Position numbers and translations under genes: made by a program | Part shown: one piece after another, positions 19,561 through 27,707 of the stretch | How the letters are laid out: each line of letters opens with the position of its first letter | How positions within the stretch are numbered: position 1 is the first letter of the stretch | The notes under the pieces: model-generated | The model's input: only the letters and a program-made list of their open reading frames with translations | The model's database searches: none | Told to the model about the DNA's origin: nothing | Source: Pleomorphomonas koreensis DSM 23070 | GTDB taxonomy: Bacteria; Pseudomonadota; Alphaproteobacteria; Rhizobiales; Pleomorphomonadaceae | Length of the DNA: 64,000 nt | NCBI RefSeq assembly: GCF_000425185.1 | Contig: NZ_AULH01000015.1 | Location: forward strand, 94,134-158,133 | Direction of reading: 5' to 3'

Positions 19561-20364
19561 ATGTGCCGTTGGCTCGCCTATTCCGGTCGTCCGATCTTTC
19601 TGGATACCCTGGTTTCCAAGCCCTGCCATTCCCTGATCCACCAGAGCCAGTCGGCCACCGAATGCCTTGCCGCCACCAACGGCGACGGCTTCGGCCTCGG
19701 CTGGTACGGTGCCTGGGAGGAGCCGGGCCTCTATCGCGACGCCATGCCTGCCTGGAACGACGACAATCTGAAAAGCCTGACGCATCAGATTTCATCACCG
19801 CTGTTCTTCGCCCACGTGCGCGCCTCCACCGGCACGCCGACGACGCGCGTCAACTGCCACCCCTTCGTCAGCGGCCGCTGGATGTTCATGCACAACGGCC
19901 AGGTCGGCGGCTGGGACCGCATCCGTCGCCGTCTGGAGGCGCGCCTCTCCGACGCCCGCTACCGCGAGCGTTGCGGCTCCACCGATTCCGAAGCGCTGTT
20001 CCTGCTGCTCGACGCCGAAGACCTCGCCGCCGATCCGATCGCCGCCATGCGGGCGATGCTGGCCGAGACGCGCCGGGCAATGACCGAGGCCGGCGTCGAC
20101 GAGCCGTTGCGCCTCACCGCCGCCCTCACCGATGGCAAGCGCCTCTACGCCTTCCGCTACTCCTCCGACGACCGGCCGCCCAGCCTCTACTGGCGGCAGG
20201 GCGACGACGGCATCACCGTGGTGTCCGAGCCGATCGACGCCGCCCACGAACAATGGACGGCCGTGGCGCCCAACAGCGTGCTGACGGTGGAACCGGGCGG
20301 CCGCGTCCGCCTCGGAAGCTTCGAGGTGGAGACCAGTCGCCGTCTCGCCACCCGCGTCGCCTGA
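19561..20364 (+). CDS. Class II glutamine amidotransferase (YafJ/EgtC-like)
   Basis: N-terminal nucleophile hydrolase that releases ammonia from glutamine or hydrolyses a gamma-glutamyl amide. The protein starts MCRWLAYSG, so Cys2 becomes the N-terminal nucleophile after Met removal. NGDGFGLGWYG, FFAHVRASTG and the HNGQVGGW segment are the expected substrate-pocket motifs. 267 residues fits YafJ or EgtC. No ergothioneine genes (egtB, egtD) are nearby, so YafJ-like is the safer name. It ends 7 bases before the stop of the convergent purK. Confidence 0.9.
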   Translation: MCRWLAYSGRPIFLDTLVSKPCHSLIHQSQSATECLAATNGDGFGLGWYGAWEEPGLYRDAMPAWNDDNLKSLTHQISSPLFFAHVRASTGTPTTRVNCHPFVSGRWMFMHNGQVGGWDRIRRRLEARLSDARYRERCGSTDSEALFLLLDAEDLAADPIAAMRAMLAETRRAMTEAGVDEPLRLTAALTDGKRLYAFRYSSDDRPPSLYWRQGDDGITVVSEPIDAAHEQWTAVAPNSVLTVEPGGRVRLGSFEVETSRRLATRVA

Positions 20365-20371
20365 GCCTTGT

Positions 20372-21454
20372 TCAGACGTCGACCCGGTTGACGTGACCCA
20401 TCTTGCGGCCGGGCCGGCTCTCGGCCTTGCCGTAGAGGTGCAGCCGCGCGCGTGGGTCGGCGACGATCTCCGCCCAGGCATCGGCGTCGGCGCCGATCAG
20501 GTTTTCCATCACCGTCGGCGCGATGGTGGCGACCGAGCCGATCGGCCAGCCGGCGATCGCCCGCACGTGGTTCTCGAACTGCGAGGTCACCGCGCCGTCC
20601 TCGGTCCAGTGGCCGGAGTTGTGAACGCGCGGCGCGATCTCGTTGACGACGAGCTGCTCGCCGCCGTCCTTGCGCACCACGAACAGTTCGACGCCGAGCA
20701 CGCCGACATAGTCGAGCGCCACGGCGATGCGCCGGCCGAGATCAGCGGCGGCCGCCGCCGTGGCGGGCGCGACGGCCGCCGGCACCCGCGTTTCCTTGAG
20801 GATGTGGTGGACGTGGGAATTCTCGCCGATGTCGTAGACCGCCGAGCTGCCGTCCGCCGCCCGCACCACGATGGCCGAGACCTCGATCGCGAAGGGAATG
20901 AGTGCTTCGAGGATCAGGTCGCGGCTGCCGAGTTCGACGACGGCGGCGGCCAGCGCCTCGCGGCTCTCCACCTTGCGCTGGCCCTTGCCGTCATAGCCGA
21001 AGCGCCGCGTCTTCAGGATGGCCGGCAGGCCGGTGACGGCGATTGCCGCGTCGATATCGACGAGGCCGCCGATGGCGGCGAAGGCCGCCACCCCGGCGCC
21101 AGCCGCCTTGAGGAAGGTCTTCTCGGCGAGCCGGTCCTGCGAGGTGGCGAGCGCCGCGGCGCCGGGCCGGAGGCGCGTGCGCTGGGCGATCACCTCGGCG
21201 GCGCGGGCCGGCACGTTCTCGAATTCGTAGGTGACGACGTCGCAGCGGTCGGCGAAGGCGGCCAGCGCCGCCTCGTCGTCATAGCCGGCGACGGTGTGGG
21301 CCTTCGCCACATCGAAGGCCGGGCTGTCGGGATCGGGGCAGTAGACGTGCATCGACAGGCCGAGCCGGGCGGCGGCCAGCGCCATCATCCGGCCGAGCTG
21401 GCCACCGCCGAGCATGCCGATCACCGAGCCGGGGGGCAGCATGTCAGGCGCCAT
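20372..21454 (-). CDS. purK: 5-(carboxyamino)imidazole ribonucleotide synthase PurK
   Basis: ATP-grasp enzyme of purine synthesis that carboxylates AIR to N5-CAIR, the substrate of PurE. The N-terminal [14 protein letters not shown], the ATP-grasp core ([13 protein letters not shown]) and [14 protein letters not shown] are all present; 360 residues is normal. The ATG at 21454 has GGGGAG 7 bases upstream and overlaps the end of purE by 11 bases, implying translational coupling; an ATG at 21442 directly after the purE stop is an alternative. Confidence 0.96.
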   Translation of the reverse strand: MAPDMLPPGSVIGMLGGGQLGRMMALAAARLGLSMHVYCPDPDSPAFDVAKAHTVAGYDDEAALAAFADRCDVVTYEFENVPARAAEVIAQRTRLRPGAAALATSQDRLAEKTFLKAAGAGVAAFAAIGGLVDIDAAIAVTGLPAILKTRRFGYDGKGQRKVESREALAAAVVELGSRDLILEALIPFAIEVSAIVVRAADGSSAVYDIGENSHVHHILKETRVPAAVAPATAAAAADLGRRIAVALDYVGVLGVELFVVRKDGGEQLVVNEIAPRVHNSGHWTEDGAVTSQFENHVRAIAGWPIGSVATIAPTVMENLIGADADAWAEIVADPRARLHLYGKAESRPGRKMGHVNRVDV

Positions 21455-21938
21455 CGACGGGCTCCCCGGCAACGGCGGCCGTCTGGCGGGCACGGAAGTC
21501 GTCGAGCCGGGCGGCGAGCGCCTCGTCCGACAGCGCCAGCACGGCGGCGGCGATGAGCGCCGCGTTGATCGCCCCGGCCTTGCCGATGGCCAGCGTACCG
21601 ACCGGCACGCCGCCCGGCATCTGCACGATGGAGAGCAGGCTGTCCTGCCCTTTCAGCGCCTGGCTCTCGACCGGCACGCCGAACACCGGCAGCGGCGTCA
21701 GCGCCGCCACCATGCCGGGCAGGTGCGCCGCGCCGCCGGCGCCGGCGATGATCACCTTGAAGCCCTCGGCCTTGGCGCCCTTGGCAAAGGCGAACATCCG
21801 ATCGGGCGTGCGGTGGGCGGAAACGATCATCGCCTTGTGCGGCACGGCGAGCGCTTCGAGCGTGTCGGCGGCGTGCCTCATGGTGGCCCAGTCGGACTGG
21901 CTGCCCATGATGATGGCAACAGGCGGCTTGTCGGTCAT
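21444..21938 (-). CDS. purE: N5-carboxyaminoimidazole ribonucleotide mutase PurE
   Basis: Converts N5-CAIR to CAIR in purine synthesis. Class I PurE motifs are clear: GSQSDWATM, the SAHRTPDRM loop with its catalytic His, and [13 protein letters not shown]. 164 residues is normal. The ATG at 21938 starts just before the conserved [10 protein letters not shown] and has GGGGGA 9 bases upstream. It forms an operon with purK; together with purA at 33.8 kb the window carries three purine genes. Confidence 0.97.
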   Translation of the reverse strand: MTDKPPVAIIMGSQSDWATMRHAADTLEALAVPHKAMIVSAHRTPDRMFAFAKGAKAEGFKVIIAGAGGAAHLPGMVAALTPLPVFGVPVESQALKGQDSLLSIVQMPGGVPVGTLAIGKAGAINAALIAAAVLALSDEALAARLDDFRARQTAAVAGEPVDGA

Positions 21939-22023
21939 GCGGAACGTCCCCCATCCGCTCGGTCGGAAACCGTTCAAGGCGGTAGGGGAAAAGCCCGGCG
22001 ATGGCAAGCCTTGGATGGCGGTT

Positions 22024-22236
22024 TCAGGCGATGATATCGGGAACCGTCTGGTCCTCGAGTTGCTGGATGCGGTCCCTCAGCACCAGCTTGCGTTTCTTGA
22101 GGCGCTGGATCTGGATGGAATCGGCGGTGCCGAGCGACACCATCGCATCGATCGCCGCGTCGAGATCCCGGTGCTCCTGGCGCAGTCGCGCCAGCTCCAA
22201 TTGCACTTGTTCGTTGCCTTCTTCCTGCCCGGTCAT
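22024..22236 (-). CDS. YdcH family (DUF465) small coiled-coil protein
   Basis: A 70-residue helical protein with the DUF465 pattern: a first helix ([15 protein letters not shown]), a turn containing [13 protein letters not shown], and a second helix ending in a short tail. Function unknown; members are predicted to form short antiparallel coiled coils. A second, distinct YdcH-type gene lies at 23963-24145. It is separated from purE by 85 bases on the same strand and could be cotranscribed with purEK. Confidence 0.88.
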   Translation of the reverse strand: MTGQEEGNEQVQLELARLRQEHRDLDAAIDAMVSLGTADSIQIQRLKKRKLVLRDRIQQLEDQTVPDIIA

Positions 22237-22650
22237 CCAACGCACCCTTCGCCTCGTCCCTCGCCAGTCGGCGCCGACATTAATCTAGCAGATCCGCGCC
22301 GCCTTTTCATGGCCTTCGGCGGGGAAAGCCCCCGCTTTCCGTAACGGCGCCACCAACCCCGTGCTTCTACCGCTTGCCGCTTGCGGCGAATGTGACTAGA
22401 CAACGTCGGCTTCCCGCGCCGGCTCAGGATTCGACCCGTTCCCTCGATGTCGTCTCCGTACTCCAAATCGATACAAGCCGGCGCTGGCCGTCGGCCGGAA
22501 GCGCATTTATGACGACGTCATGCATCTGATGGGCGTCTGACGCGTTAATGCCATCGAGGCTCGCTTCCGGCTGCGCGGCCGGTGCCGGCATTTTCGATGG
22601 ACCAGGTTCCGCGGCAGACCCGACGGGCCGCCCGAGGCGGGAGAGAGGAC
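22237..22650. other. 414-bp divergent intergenic region with a 13-bp palindrome
   Basis: No gene is supported. A perfect inverted repeat ATGACG-A-CGTCAT at 22509-22521 lies about 130 bases upstream of the OpgC-like gene and could be an operator. A hairpin (GGAAAGC with GCTTTCC) lies near 22322-22342 in the leader of the ydcH gene. Confidence 0.5.
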
Positions 22651-23844
22651 ATGAATATCAAGCCGCTCGGCAAGCGCGACCATCGCATCGACGTCCTGCG
22701 CGCCCTGGCGCTGTTGTCGATCTTCATCAACCACATTCCCGGCAACGTGCTCGAACCCTTCACGCACAAGAACTTCGGCCTGTCCGATTCCGCCGAAGCC
22801 TTCGTGCTGCTGGCCGGCGTTGCCTCGGCCTTCGCCTATTTCCCGCGCTTTTCGGCCGGCGCCGTCGCCCTGCCGCTCGCCAAGATCGGCAAGCGCGTGG
22901 TGGTGCTCTACGTCGCCCACCTCGCCTCGCTGATAGTCGGCCTCGGCATCTTCTGCTACGGCATGCTGCGCTGGGGCATGCCCATCCTCGACACGCCGCT
23001 CAACATCGACATCATCTACGCCGAGCCGACCAAGGCGTTCATCGGCATCCCCCTGCTGACGCAGCAGATCGGCTACCACAACATCCTGCCGCTCTACGTC
23101 TGCCTGCTGATCTTCCTGCCGGTGCTGATGCTGGTGGCGCGTTTCTTCGGCCTCGGCGCCATGCTGGCCACCTCGGTCGCCCTTTACGCCGCCGCCCATC
23201 TCTTCGCGCTCAACATGCCGAGCTATCCCGGCAACGGCGGCTGGTTCTTCAACCCCTTCACCTGGCAGCTGATCTTCGGCATCGGTTTCTTCATCGGCGT
23301 GCGCGTGCTGCGCGGCGAGACGCCGGTGCCCTTGTGGCGGCCGCTCTGGTGGCTGGCGCTCGCCTATCTCATCGCCGCCGGCATCTACCACCGCTACAAT
23401 CTCTACGGCAGCATCCCCAACGTCTCCTGGCTGCCGCGCAACTTCCAGATCAACGAGAAGCCCTGGGTGGCGCTGCCGCGCCTCCTGCACATCCTGTCGC
23501 TCGCCTACGTCATCGGCCACAGCCGGCTGATCATGGGCGCTCTCGGCCGCCTGTCGCCGAACGGCGTGCTGTCGCGCATCGGCCGCAATTCGCTGCCGGT
23601 GTTCTGGCTGGGCACGGCGCTGTCGGTGGTCGGACAGGTGCTGCTGTTCGCCGCCCAGCCGGGGCCGGTCGTGCAGATCACCTTCCTCGCCGCCGGCATC
23701 CTCGCCCAGGCGGCGCTCGCCTACTTCCTCGACTACCTCGGCAAGGCATCGAGCCGCGCCAAGGCCGACAAGAAGACGGCGGCCGAAGTACCCGGCGAAT
23801 TGCCCAGCGAGGTGGCCGCCAAGGACGCGCCGGCGGCGGCCTGA
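22651..23844 (+). CDS. OpgC-domain integral membrane acyltransferase
   Basis: Multi-pass inner-membrane protein of the OpgC/acyltransferase-3 type, which in model bacteria transfers succinyl groups to periplasmic glucans. The family start is visible in DHRIDVLRALALLSIFINHIPGN, with the conserved His in the first helix, and GLSDSAEAFVLLAG follows. About ten hydrophobic segments cover residues 15-370; the tail is charged. The ATG at 22651 has GAGAGAGGA directly upstream. No opgG/opgH gene is nearby, so the glycan acceptor is unknown. It lies between the two ydcH paralogues on the opposite strand. Confidence 0.87.
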   Translation: MNIKPLGKRDHRIDVLRALALLSIFINHIPGNVLEPFTHKNFGLSDSAEAFVLLAGVASAFAYFPRFSAGAVALPLAKIGKRVVVLYVAHLASLIVGLGIFCYGMLRWGMPILDTPLNIDIIYAEPTKAFIGIPLLTQQIGYHNILPLYVCLLIFLPVLMLVARFFGLGAMLATSVALYAAAHLFALNMPSYPGNGGWFFNPFTWQLIFGIGFFIGVRVLRGETPVPLWRPLWWLALAYLIAAGIYHRYNLYGSIPNVSWLPRNFQINEKPWVALPRLLHILSLAYVIGHSRLIMGALGRLSPNGVLSRIGRNSLPVFWLGTALSVVGQVLLFAAQPGPVVQITFLAAGILAQAALAYFLDYLGKASSRAKADKKTAAEVPGELPSEVAAKDAPAAA

Positions 23845-23893
23845 CGCCGCCCCGGCGAGCCGGCCGGGCCTGGGACATGCGGCACCCATTCAG

Positions 23894-23923
23894 CAAAAAC
23901 GCCACGGACGATGTCCGTGGCGT
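23894..23923 (-). terminator. Terminator after the second ydcH gene
   Basis: On the minus strand an 11-bp perfect stem (ACGCCACGGAC with GTCCGTGGCGT, 3-nt loop) is followed by TTTTT, 40 bases after the ydcH stop. It may also stop readthrough from the convergent OpgC-like gene, but the plus side lacks a T-run. Confidence 0.85.
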
Positions 23924-23962
23924 CATGCCGGATTAAGGTGTTCCGAACCGCATTGTCTGTCC

Positions 23963-24145
23963 TCAGTGCAGGACCTTGGCGTCGGCCGTAAGCTTCAGGA
24001 TCTCGTCTTTCAGCGCCAGCTTTTGCCGCTTCAACTCATTGAGCGCCACGCCGTCAATGCTCGGGTGCTGACTGGCCTCGTCAAGCTCCCGTTCGAGGGC
24101 AGCGTGACGGCGCTCAAGTTCGGCGATATGCGACTGAACAGACAT
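23963..24145 (-). CDS. YdcH family (DUF465) small protein, second copy
   Basis: A 60-residue helical hairpin protein with the DUF465 pattern (HIAELERRHAALERELDEA, then LNELKRQKLALKDEILKL). It is clearly a family member but diverged from the copy at 22024-22236. AAGGAGG lies 6 bases before the ATG. It is monocistronic, with a plausible promoter and a strong terminator. Function unknown. Confidence 0.88.
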   Translation of the reverse strand: MSVQSHIAELERRHAALERELDEASQHPSIDGVALNELKRQKLALKDEILKLTADAKVLH

Positions 24146-24199
24146 TCGGGCCTCCTTGCTGTGGACTGAGCCTCAACACAATCATCGTGTCATAATTCT

Positions 24200-24228
24200 G
24201 ATATGAAGTCGATGGCTCCCCGCTTCAA
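24200..24228 (-). promoter_or_regulatory. Candidate promoter of the second ydcH gene
   Basis: TTGAAG (24228-24223), a 17-bp spacer and CATATC (24205-24200) on the minus strand, about 55 bases before the start codon, in an unusually AT-rich stretch. The 24146-24467 gap otherwise holds only this and the terminator of the next gene. Confidence 0.35.
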
Positions 24229-24414
24229 GACGGCGGCCGCCGTTTATAAATTGCGTCTTTGGCCCATATCCTTGTTGTTAATTGCGAAAATGGCCCCTGC
24301 ATGATTCCGGATGTTGCGATATCGACCAAGGTCTGACTGCCGGGGGTGCCAGCCGCCCGATCGATCGGCAGCGGTATACGGCCCTTTCCGGATGCGTCGG
24401 CGACGCCCGAAACG

Positions 24415-24440
24415 ACAACGGCCGCCCCGAAGGGCGGCCG
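24415..24440 (-). terminator. Terminator after trcR
   Basis: On the minus strand a 9-bp stem (CGGCCGCCC with GGGCGGCCG, 3-nt loop, core 24420-24440) is followed by TTGTCGTTTC, a T-rich but imperfect tail. Confidence 0.6.
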
Positions 24441-24467
24441 CCGCAAGACCATCCGGATGGAAGAGGA

Positions 24468-25163
24468 TCAGAAGTCGTCGTCCTCGTCGGACTTGGGGGC
24501 GTTGAGGGCGTTGAGCTTGGCGAACACCGCCTCGGCGTCGAGTTCCTCCTCGTCGCGCGACGGCGCCCGGAAGCCGGTGAGCGCGTCCGGCGAGGTGGTC
24601 TCCTCGACCGGCAGCAGCGTCTGCGTCAGCACCTTCTCCGGCGACACCTTGCCCGCCTTCTCGACCTCCATGTCCAGCTCGATCTGCGAGCAGAGGCCGA
24701 GCGTCACCGGATCGGCCGGCGTCAGGTTGGCGGAGTTCCAGTGGGTACGGTCGCGGATCTGGGCGATCGTCGTCTTAGTGGTGCCGACGAGGCGCATGAT
24801 CTGCGCGTCCTTCAGCTCGGGATGGTTGCGCACCAGCCACAGGATGGCGTTCGGCCGGTCCTGGCGGCGCGACACCGGCGTGTAGCGCGGGCCGCGGCGC
24901 TTGGCCTCCGGCACCCGCACCTTGGGGTCGAGCAGCTTCAGGCGGATCGAGCCGTCCTTCTCGGCCTTCTCGATATCCTCGCGGGAGAGCTGGCCGGTCA
25001 GGATGGGGTCGAGGCCCTTGATGCCCTGCGCCGCCTCGCCGTCGGCGATGGCCTTCACCTCGAGGGCGTGCAGCTTGCAGAAGGCGGCGATCTGGTCGAA
25101 GGACAGGGCCGTGTTCTCGACCAGCCAGACGGCGGTTGCCTTGGGCATCAGGGGGGTCGACAT
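24468..25163 (-). CDS. trcR: DUF1013 protein, cell cycle transcriptional regulator TrcR
   Basis: Alphaproteobacterial DNA-binding regulator of the DUF1013 family, named TrcR for its link to cell-cycle transcription. The 231-residue protein has the conserved start PLMPKATAVWLVENTALSFDQIA, a basic middle (KRRGPRYTPVSRRQDRPNAI) and a helix-turn-helix-like segment (LKDAQIMRLVGTTKTTIAQI), with an acidic C-terminus ending DEDDDF. Conservation of the N-terminus supports the ATG at 25163. It lies near rcdA, another cell-cycle gene, which is the usual order in Hyphomicrobiales. Confidence 0.88.
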   Translation of the reverse strand: MSTPLMPKATAVWLVENTALSFDQIAAFCKLHALEVKAIADGEAAQGIKGLDPILTGQLSREDIEKAEKDGSIRLKLLDPKVRVPEAKRRGPRYTPVSRRQDRPNAILWLVRNHPELKDAQIMRLVGTTKTTIAQIRDRTHWNSANLTPADPVTLGLCSQIELDMEVEKAGKVSPEKVLTQTLLPVEETTSPDALTGFRAPSRDEEELDAEAVFAKLNALNAPKSDEDDDF

Positions 25164-25290
25164 CGATAAATCCTCTTCGCTGGTCCACCGGCCTTCGCCG
25201 GCGGCCCTCCGTCTCGTATCACGATGACCGGGGAATGCCCCCTATATACAGATCGCCCCGCCGTTCCGCAATTGACGAAGGGCAGTTTTC

Positions 25291-26295
25291 TCAGGCGCCG
25301 CCGGGCACCAGCACGATCTTGCCGATGTGGTCGGTCTCCAGCGCCGCGTGCGCCTCGGCCGCCCGATCGAGCGGCAGCACCCGGTCGATCACCGGCGCGA
25401 CGGAGCCGGCCGACAGGAGCGGCCAGACCTTGTCGTGGAGCGACGCGGCGATCGCCGCCTTGAAGGCCGCCTCGCGCGGCCGGAGCGTCGAGCCGGTGTG
25501 GACGAGCCGCTTCTGCATCAGCCGCCCGAAGTTGGCGGTCGCCTTCGCCCCACCCAGGAAGGCGATCTGCACGATGCGGCCGTCGACGGCGGCAAGCTCG
25601 TAGTTGCGGTCGACATAGTCGCCGCCCACCATGTCGAGGATGACGTCGACGCCGCGCCCGCCAGTCGCCGCCTTTAGCACAGTAACAAAATCCTCCTCGC
25701 GGTAGTTGACCGCCACCTCGGCGCCGAGCTGCCGGCAGGCGGCACATTTCTCGGCGCTGCCGGCGGTGGCGAACACGCGCGCCCCGAAGGCGCGGGCAAG
25801 CTGGATCGCCGTGGTACCGATGCCCGACGTGCCGCCGTGGACGAGGAAGCTTTCCCCGGCCTGAAGGCGCGCCCGGTCAAACACGTTGGACCAGACGGTG
25901 AAGAAGGTCTCCGGCAGCGCCGCCGCCCGGACGGCGTCATAGCCCTCCGGCCAGGGCAGACAACTGCCGGCCGGCGCCATGCAGTATTCGGCGTAGCCGC
26001 CGCCGGCCACCAGCGCCGTCACCCGGTCGCCGACCGCCAGTTGCCGCACGCCGGCGCCGATGGCCGCCACCCGGCCGGCCACCTCGAGGCCGGGAATGTC
26101 GGAGGCGCCGGGCGGCGGCGGATAGCCGCCCTGCCGCTGCAGGGCATCCGGCCGGTTGACGCCGGCCGCCTCGACGGCGATCAGCACCTCGCCGTCGGAA
26201 AGGGCCGGCAGCGGCCGTCGCGTCGGCTGCAGCACCTCCGGCCCACCGGGGCGGCTGATCTCGATCACCAGCATGTCGGATGGCAACGCGGTCAT
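25291..26295 (-). CDS. NAD(P)H quinone oxidoreductase (zinc-free medium-chain dehydrogenase, PIG3-like)
   Basis: Cytoplasmic NADPH-dependent quinone reductase of the zeta-crystallin/PIG3 branch. The catalytic N-domain has GVNRPDALQRQGGYPPPPG, and the Rossmann domain has LVHGGTSGIGTTAIQLA. No structural or catalytic zinc ligands of alcohol dehydrogenases are present. 334 residues is normal. The ATG at 26295 has GAAGGAAG about 6 bases upstream. It follows the GNAT gene on the same strand after about 54 bases and may be cotranscribed with it. Confidence 0.93.
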   Translation of the reverse strand: MTALPSDMLVIEISRPGGPEVLQPTRRPLPALSDGEVLIAVEAAGVNRPDALQRQGGYPPPPGASDIPGLEVAGRVAAIGAGVRQLAVGDRVTALVAGGGYAEYCMAPAGSCLPWPEGYDAVRAAALPETFFTVWSNVFDRARLQAGESFLVHGGTSGIGTTAIQLARAFGARVFATAGSAEKCAACRQLGAEVAVNYREEDFVTVLKAATGGRGVDVILDMVGGDYVDRNYELAAVDGRIVQIAFLGGAKATANFGRLMQKRLVHTGSTLRPREAAFKAAIAASLHDKVWPLLSAGSVAPVIDRVLPLDRAAEAHAALETDHIGKIVLVPGGA

Positions 26296-26349
26296 GGCGG
26301 GCTTCCTTCATCTTCGGGCGCGGAGGCACTCCTGCCGCCGGCGGCCAGT

Positions 26350-26814
26350 CTACAGATGCTTCTCCATGATGGAAAACACCTCTCCGTGCTTTGCGAAGGT
26401 CTCGACCACCGTCCATCCCGACCTGGCGTAGAGGCTGGCCGCGCTGGCCGTATAGAGGAAAAGGCGCGGCAGGGCCGCCTGCCGGGCCAGCGCTTCCAGC
26501 GCGTCGATCAGGCGGCGGCCGTGGCCCTTGCCGCGATGGCCGGGCGCGACATAGAGACCGGCCAGCCAAGGGTTGAGGTCCGGCCGGCCATCGAGATCGT
26601 CGAGGCAGAGAGCCACCATGCCGATGGGCTGATCATCCTCGAGCAGCACCTGCACGATGGGCATCAGCTCGCGGCTCGCCGCGCAGCGAGCCTCGAACGC
26701 CAGCATCTCGGCGAGGCTGGTATCGCCGTCGCCGAAGAACGCCTGCCAGCGCCATGTGCCGGTGACGGGCGCAAGATCGGGGCGCTGGCGGGTGGTGACG
26801 ATGGTCAGGGTCAT
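26350..26814 (-). CDS. GNAT family N-acetyltransferase
   Basis: Acetyl-CoA-dependent N-acetyltransferase with unknown substrate. The GNAT core is visible: motif A in LAGLYVAPGHRGKGHGRRLIDAL (the R/Q-x-x-G-x-G/A loop is RGKGHG) and motif B in LFLYTASAASLYARSGW. 154 residues is normal. The ATG at 26814 has GGAA about 7 bases upstream; an ATG at 26844 is possible. It diverges from the DUF1192 gene. Confidence 0.87.
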   Translation of the reverse strand: MTLTIVTTRQRPDLAPVTGTWRWQAFFGDGDTSLAEMLAFEARCAASRELMPIVQVLLEDDQPIGMVALCLDDLDGRPDLNPWLAGLYVAPGHRGKGHGRRLIDALEALARQAALPRLFLYTASAASLYARSGWTVVETFAKHGEVFSIMEKHL

Positions 26815-26995
26815 GGTGGTTTCCGTTACGGCGTCGATTGTCATTAAGCACGCAGAGGCGCGCCACCGCCAATCCTCGTTGGCAGTCCGGATTGCCGGCT
26901 GGTGCAAAGCCCCCTCTTCGTCGTCTTGACAGTCCGCGCCGCCGAGCCTTCACTTCCCCCTTGGTGTCGCACACTTGGAGGATGGAGGAACCCCG

Positions 26996-27184
26996 ATGAT
27001 CATCGATGACGATCGGCCTCAGCCGCCCGCCGCGCATGTCGTCGGCCAGGATCTGTCGCATCTCTCCGTCGCCGATCTCCGCGAGCGCGTCGACCTCCTG
27101 CGCGCCGAGATCGCCCGCATCGAGGAAGCCCTGCGCCTCAAGGACGACGTCCGCAACGCCGCCGACTCCCTGTTCAAGTTCTAG
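26996..27184 (+). CDS. DUF1192 family small protein
   Basis: A 62-residue alphaproteobacterial protein of unknown function. The family pattern is an acidic start (IIDDDRPQ), then LSHLSVADLRERVDLLRAEIARIEEAL, a single coiled-coil helix, ending AADSLFKF. A strong site GGAGGA lies 8 bases before the ATG. Its position next to the quinone reductase gene and upstream of rcdA is typical of Hyphomicrobiales. A Rho-independent terminator follows at 27395 but may belong to the small RNA candidate. Confidence 0.9.
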   Translation: MIIDDDRPQPPAAHVVGQDLSHLSVADLRERVDLLRAEIARIEEALRLKDDVRNAADSLFKF

Positions 27185-27330
27185 GACAAGCCCGGCGGAT
27201 ACGGCAGACGCAGTCCATCAGGCGAACCGTGACCGCCGGACAGGCCCCGGAAATTCGCCGGCCGGCGAAATCCATCGGGGAACTATTCATTGTTAAGGGC
27301 GCATTTACCAGTTTCGTTTATCAAGAAGTC

Positions 27331-27425
27331 GATCCGCACGGTTGGATCGCGAGTGGCTCCTGTCACTCTTTTGACGCCTCCCTGTTCAACTTAGGAAGGG
27401 CCGCCCCTGGGCGGCCTTCTTTTTT
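27331..27425 (+). ncRNA. Candidate trans-acting small RNA with anti-Shine-Dalgarno loops (MmgR/alpha-r8-like)
   Basis: Three hairpins precede a strong terminator: GATCC/GGATC (27331-27348), GAGTG/CACTC (27351-27368, loop GCTCCTGT) and TTGA/TCAA (27371-27389, loop CGCCTCCCTGT). The last two loops expose CTCC and CCTCCCT, complementary to ribosome-binding sites. This layout is that of alphaproteobacterial Hfq-type small RNAs; the CCTCCCT loop directly before a GGCC-rich terminator recalls MmgR (alpha-r8, the Rfam suhB family). That assignment is from memory, not a search. The 5' end is a guess, and I cannot place a convincing promoter. No coding gene is supported in 27185-27707 outside it. Confidence 0.55.
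27395..27425 (+). terminator. Strong Rho-independent terminator of the small RNA candidate
   Basis: A stem of about 11 bp with one bulged G (GAAGGGCCGCCC with GGGCGGCCTTC) ending in CTTTTTT. It is 210 bases from the DUF1192 stop, so it more likely ends a separate short transcript. Confidence 0.85.
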
Positions 27426-27707
27426 GGCCGGCCGGCGCGATAGTCTTCACCCCGATTTGCAGAGACTCCAACCCCACTTTGCGTTAACCTTTCCTTCATG
27501 TCCGGGCCGGCGGCCACCGCCCCTGGCATGGCTGTTGCGACCCTGCCCGTCATGTCGGGCGACTGTCCCGGAAGGGGATCGATTGCGTCCCCTGCTGGGG
27601 ATTGCGGGGATGAGCGGCGGCTGCCGTCGGCTTTTCCTTGGCGAGCGGTGCCCGTCAAGTCCAGGTCATGGGCGGCGGAGCCGAGCGTGTGGTGTAGAGG
27701 TGGCGTG

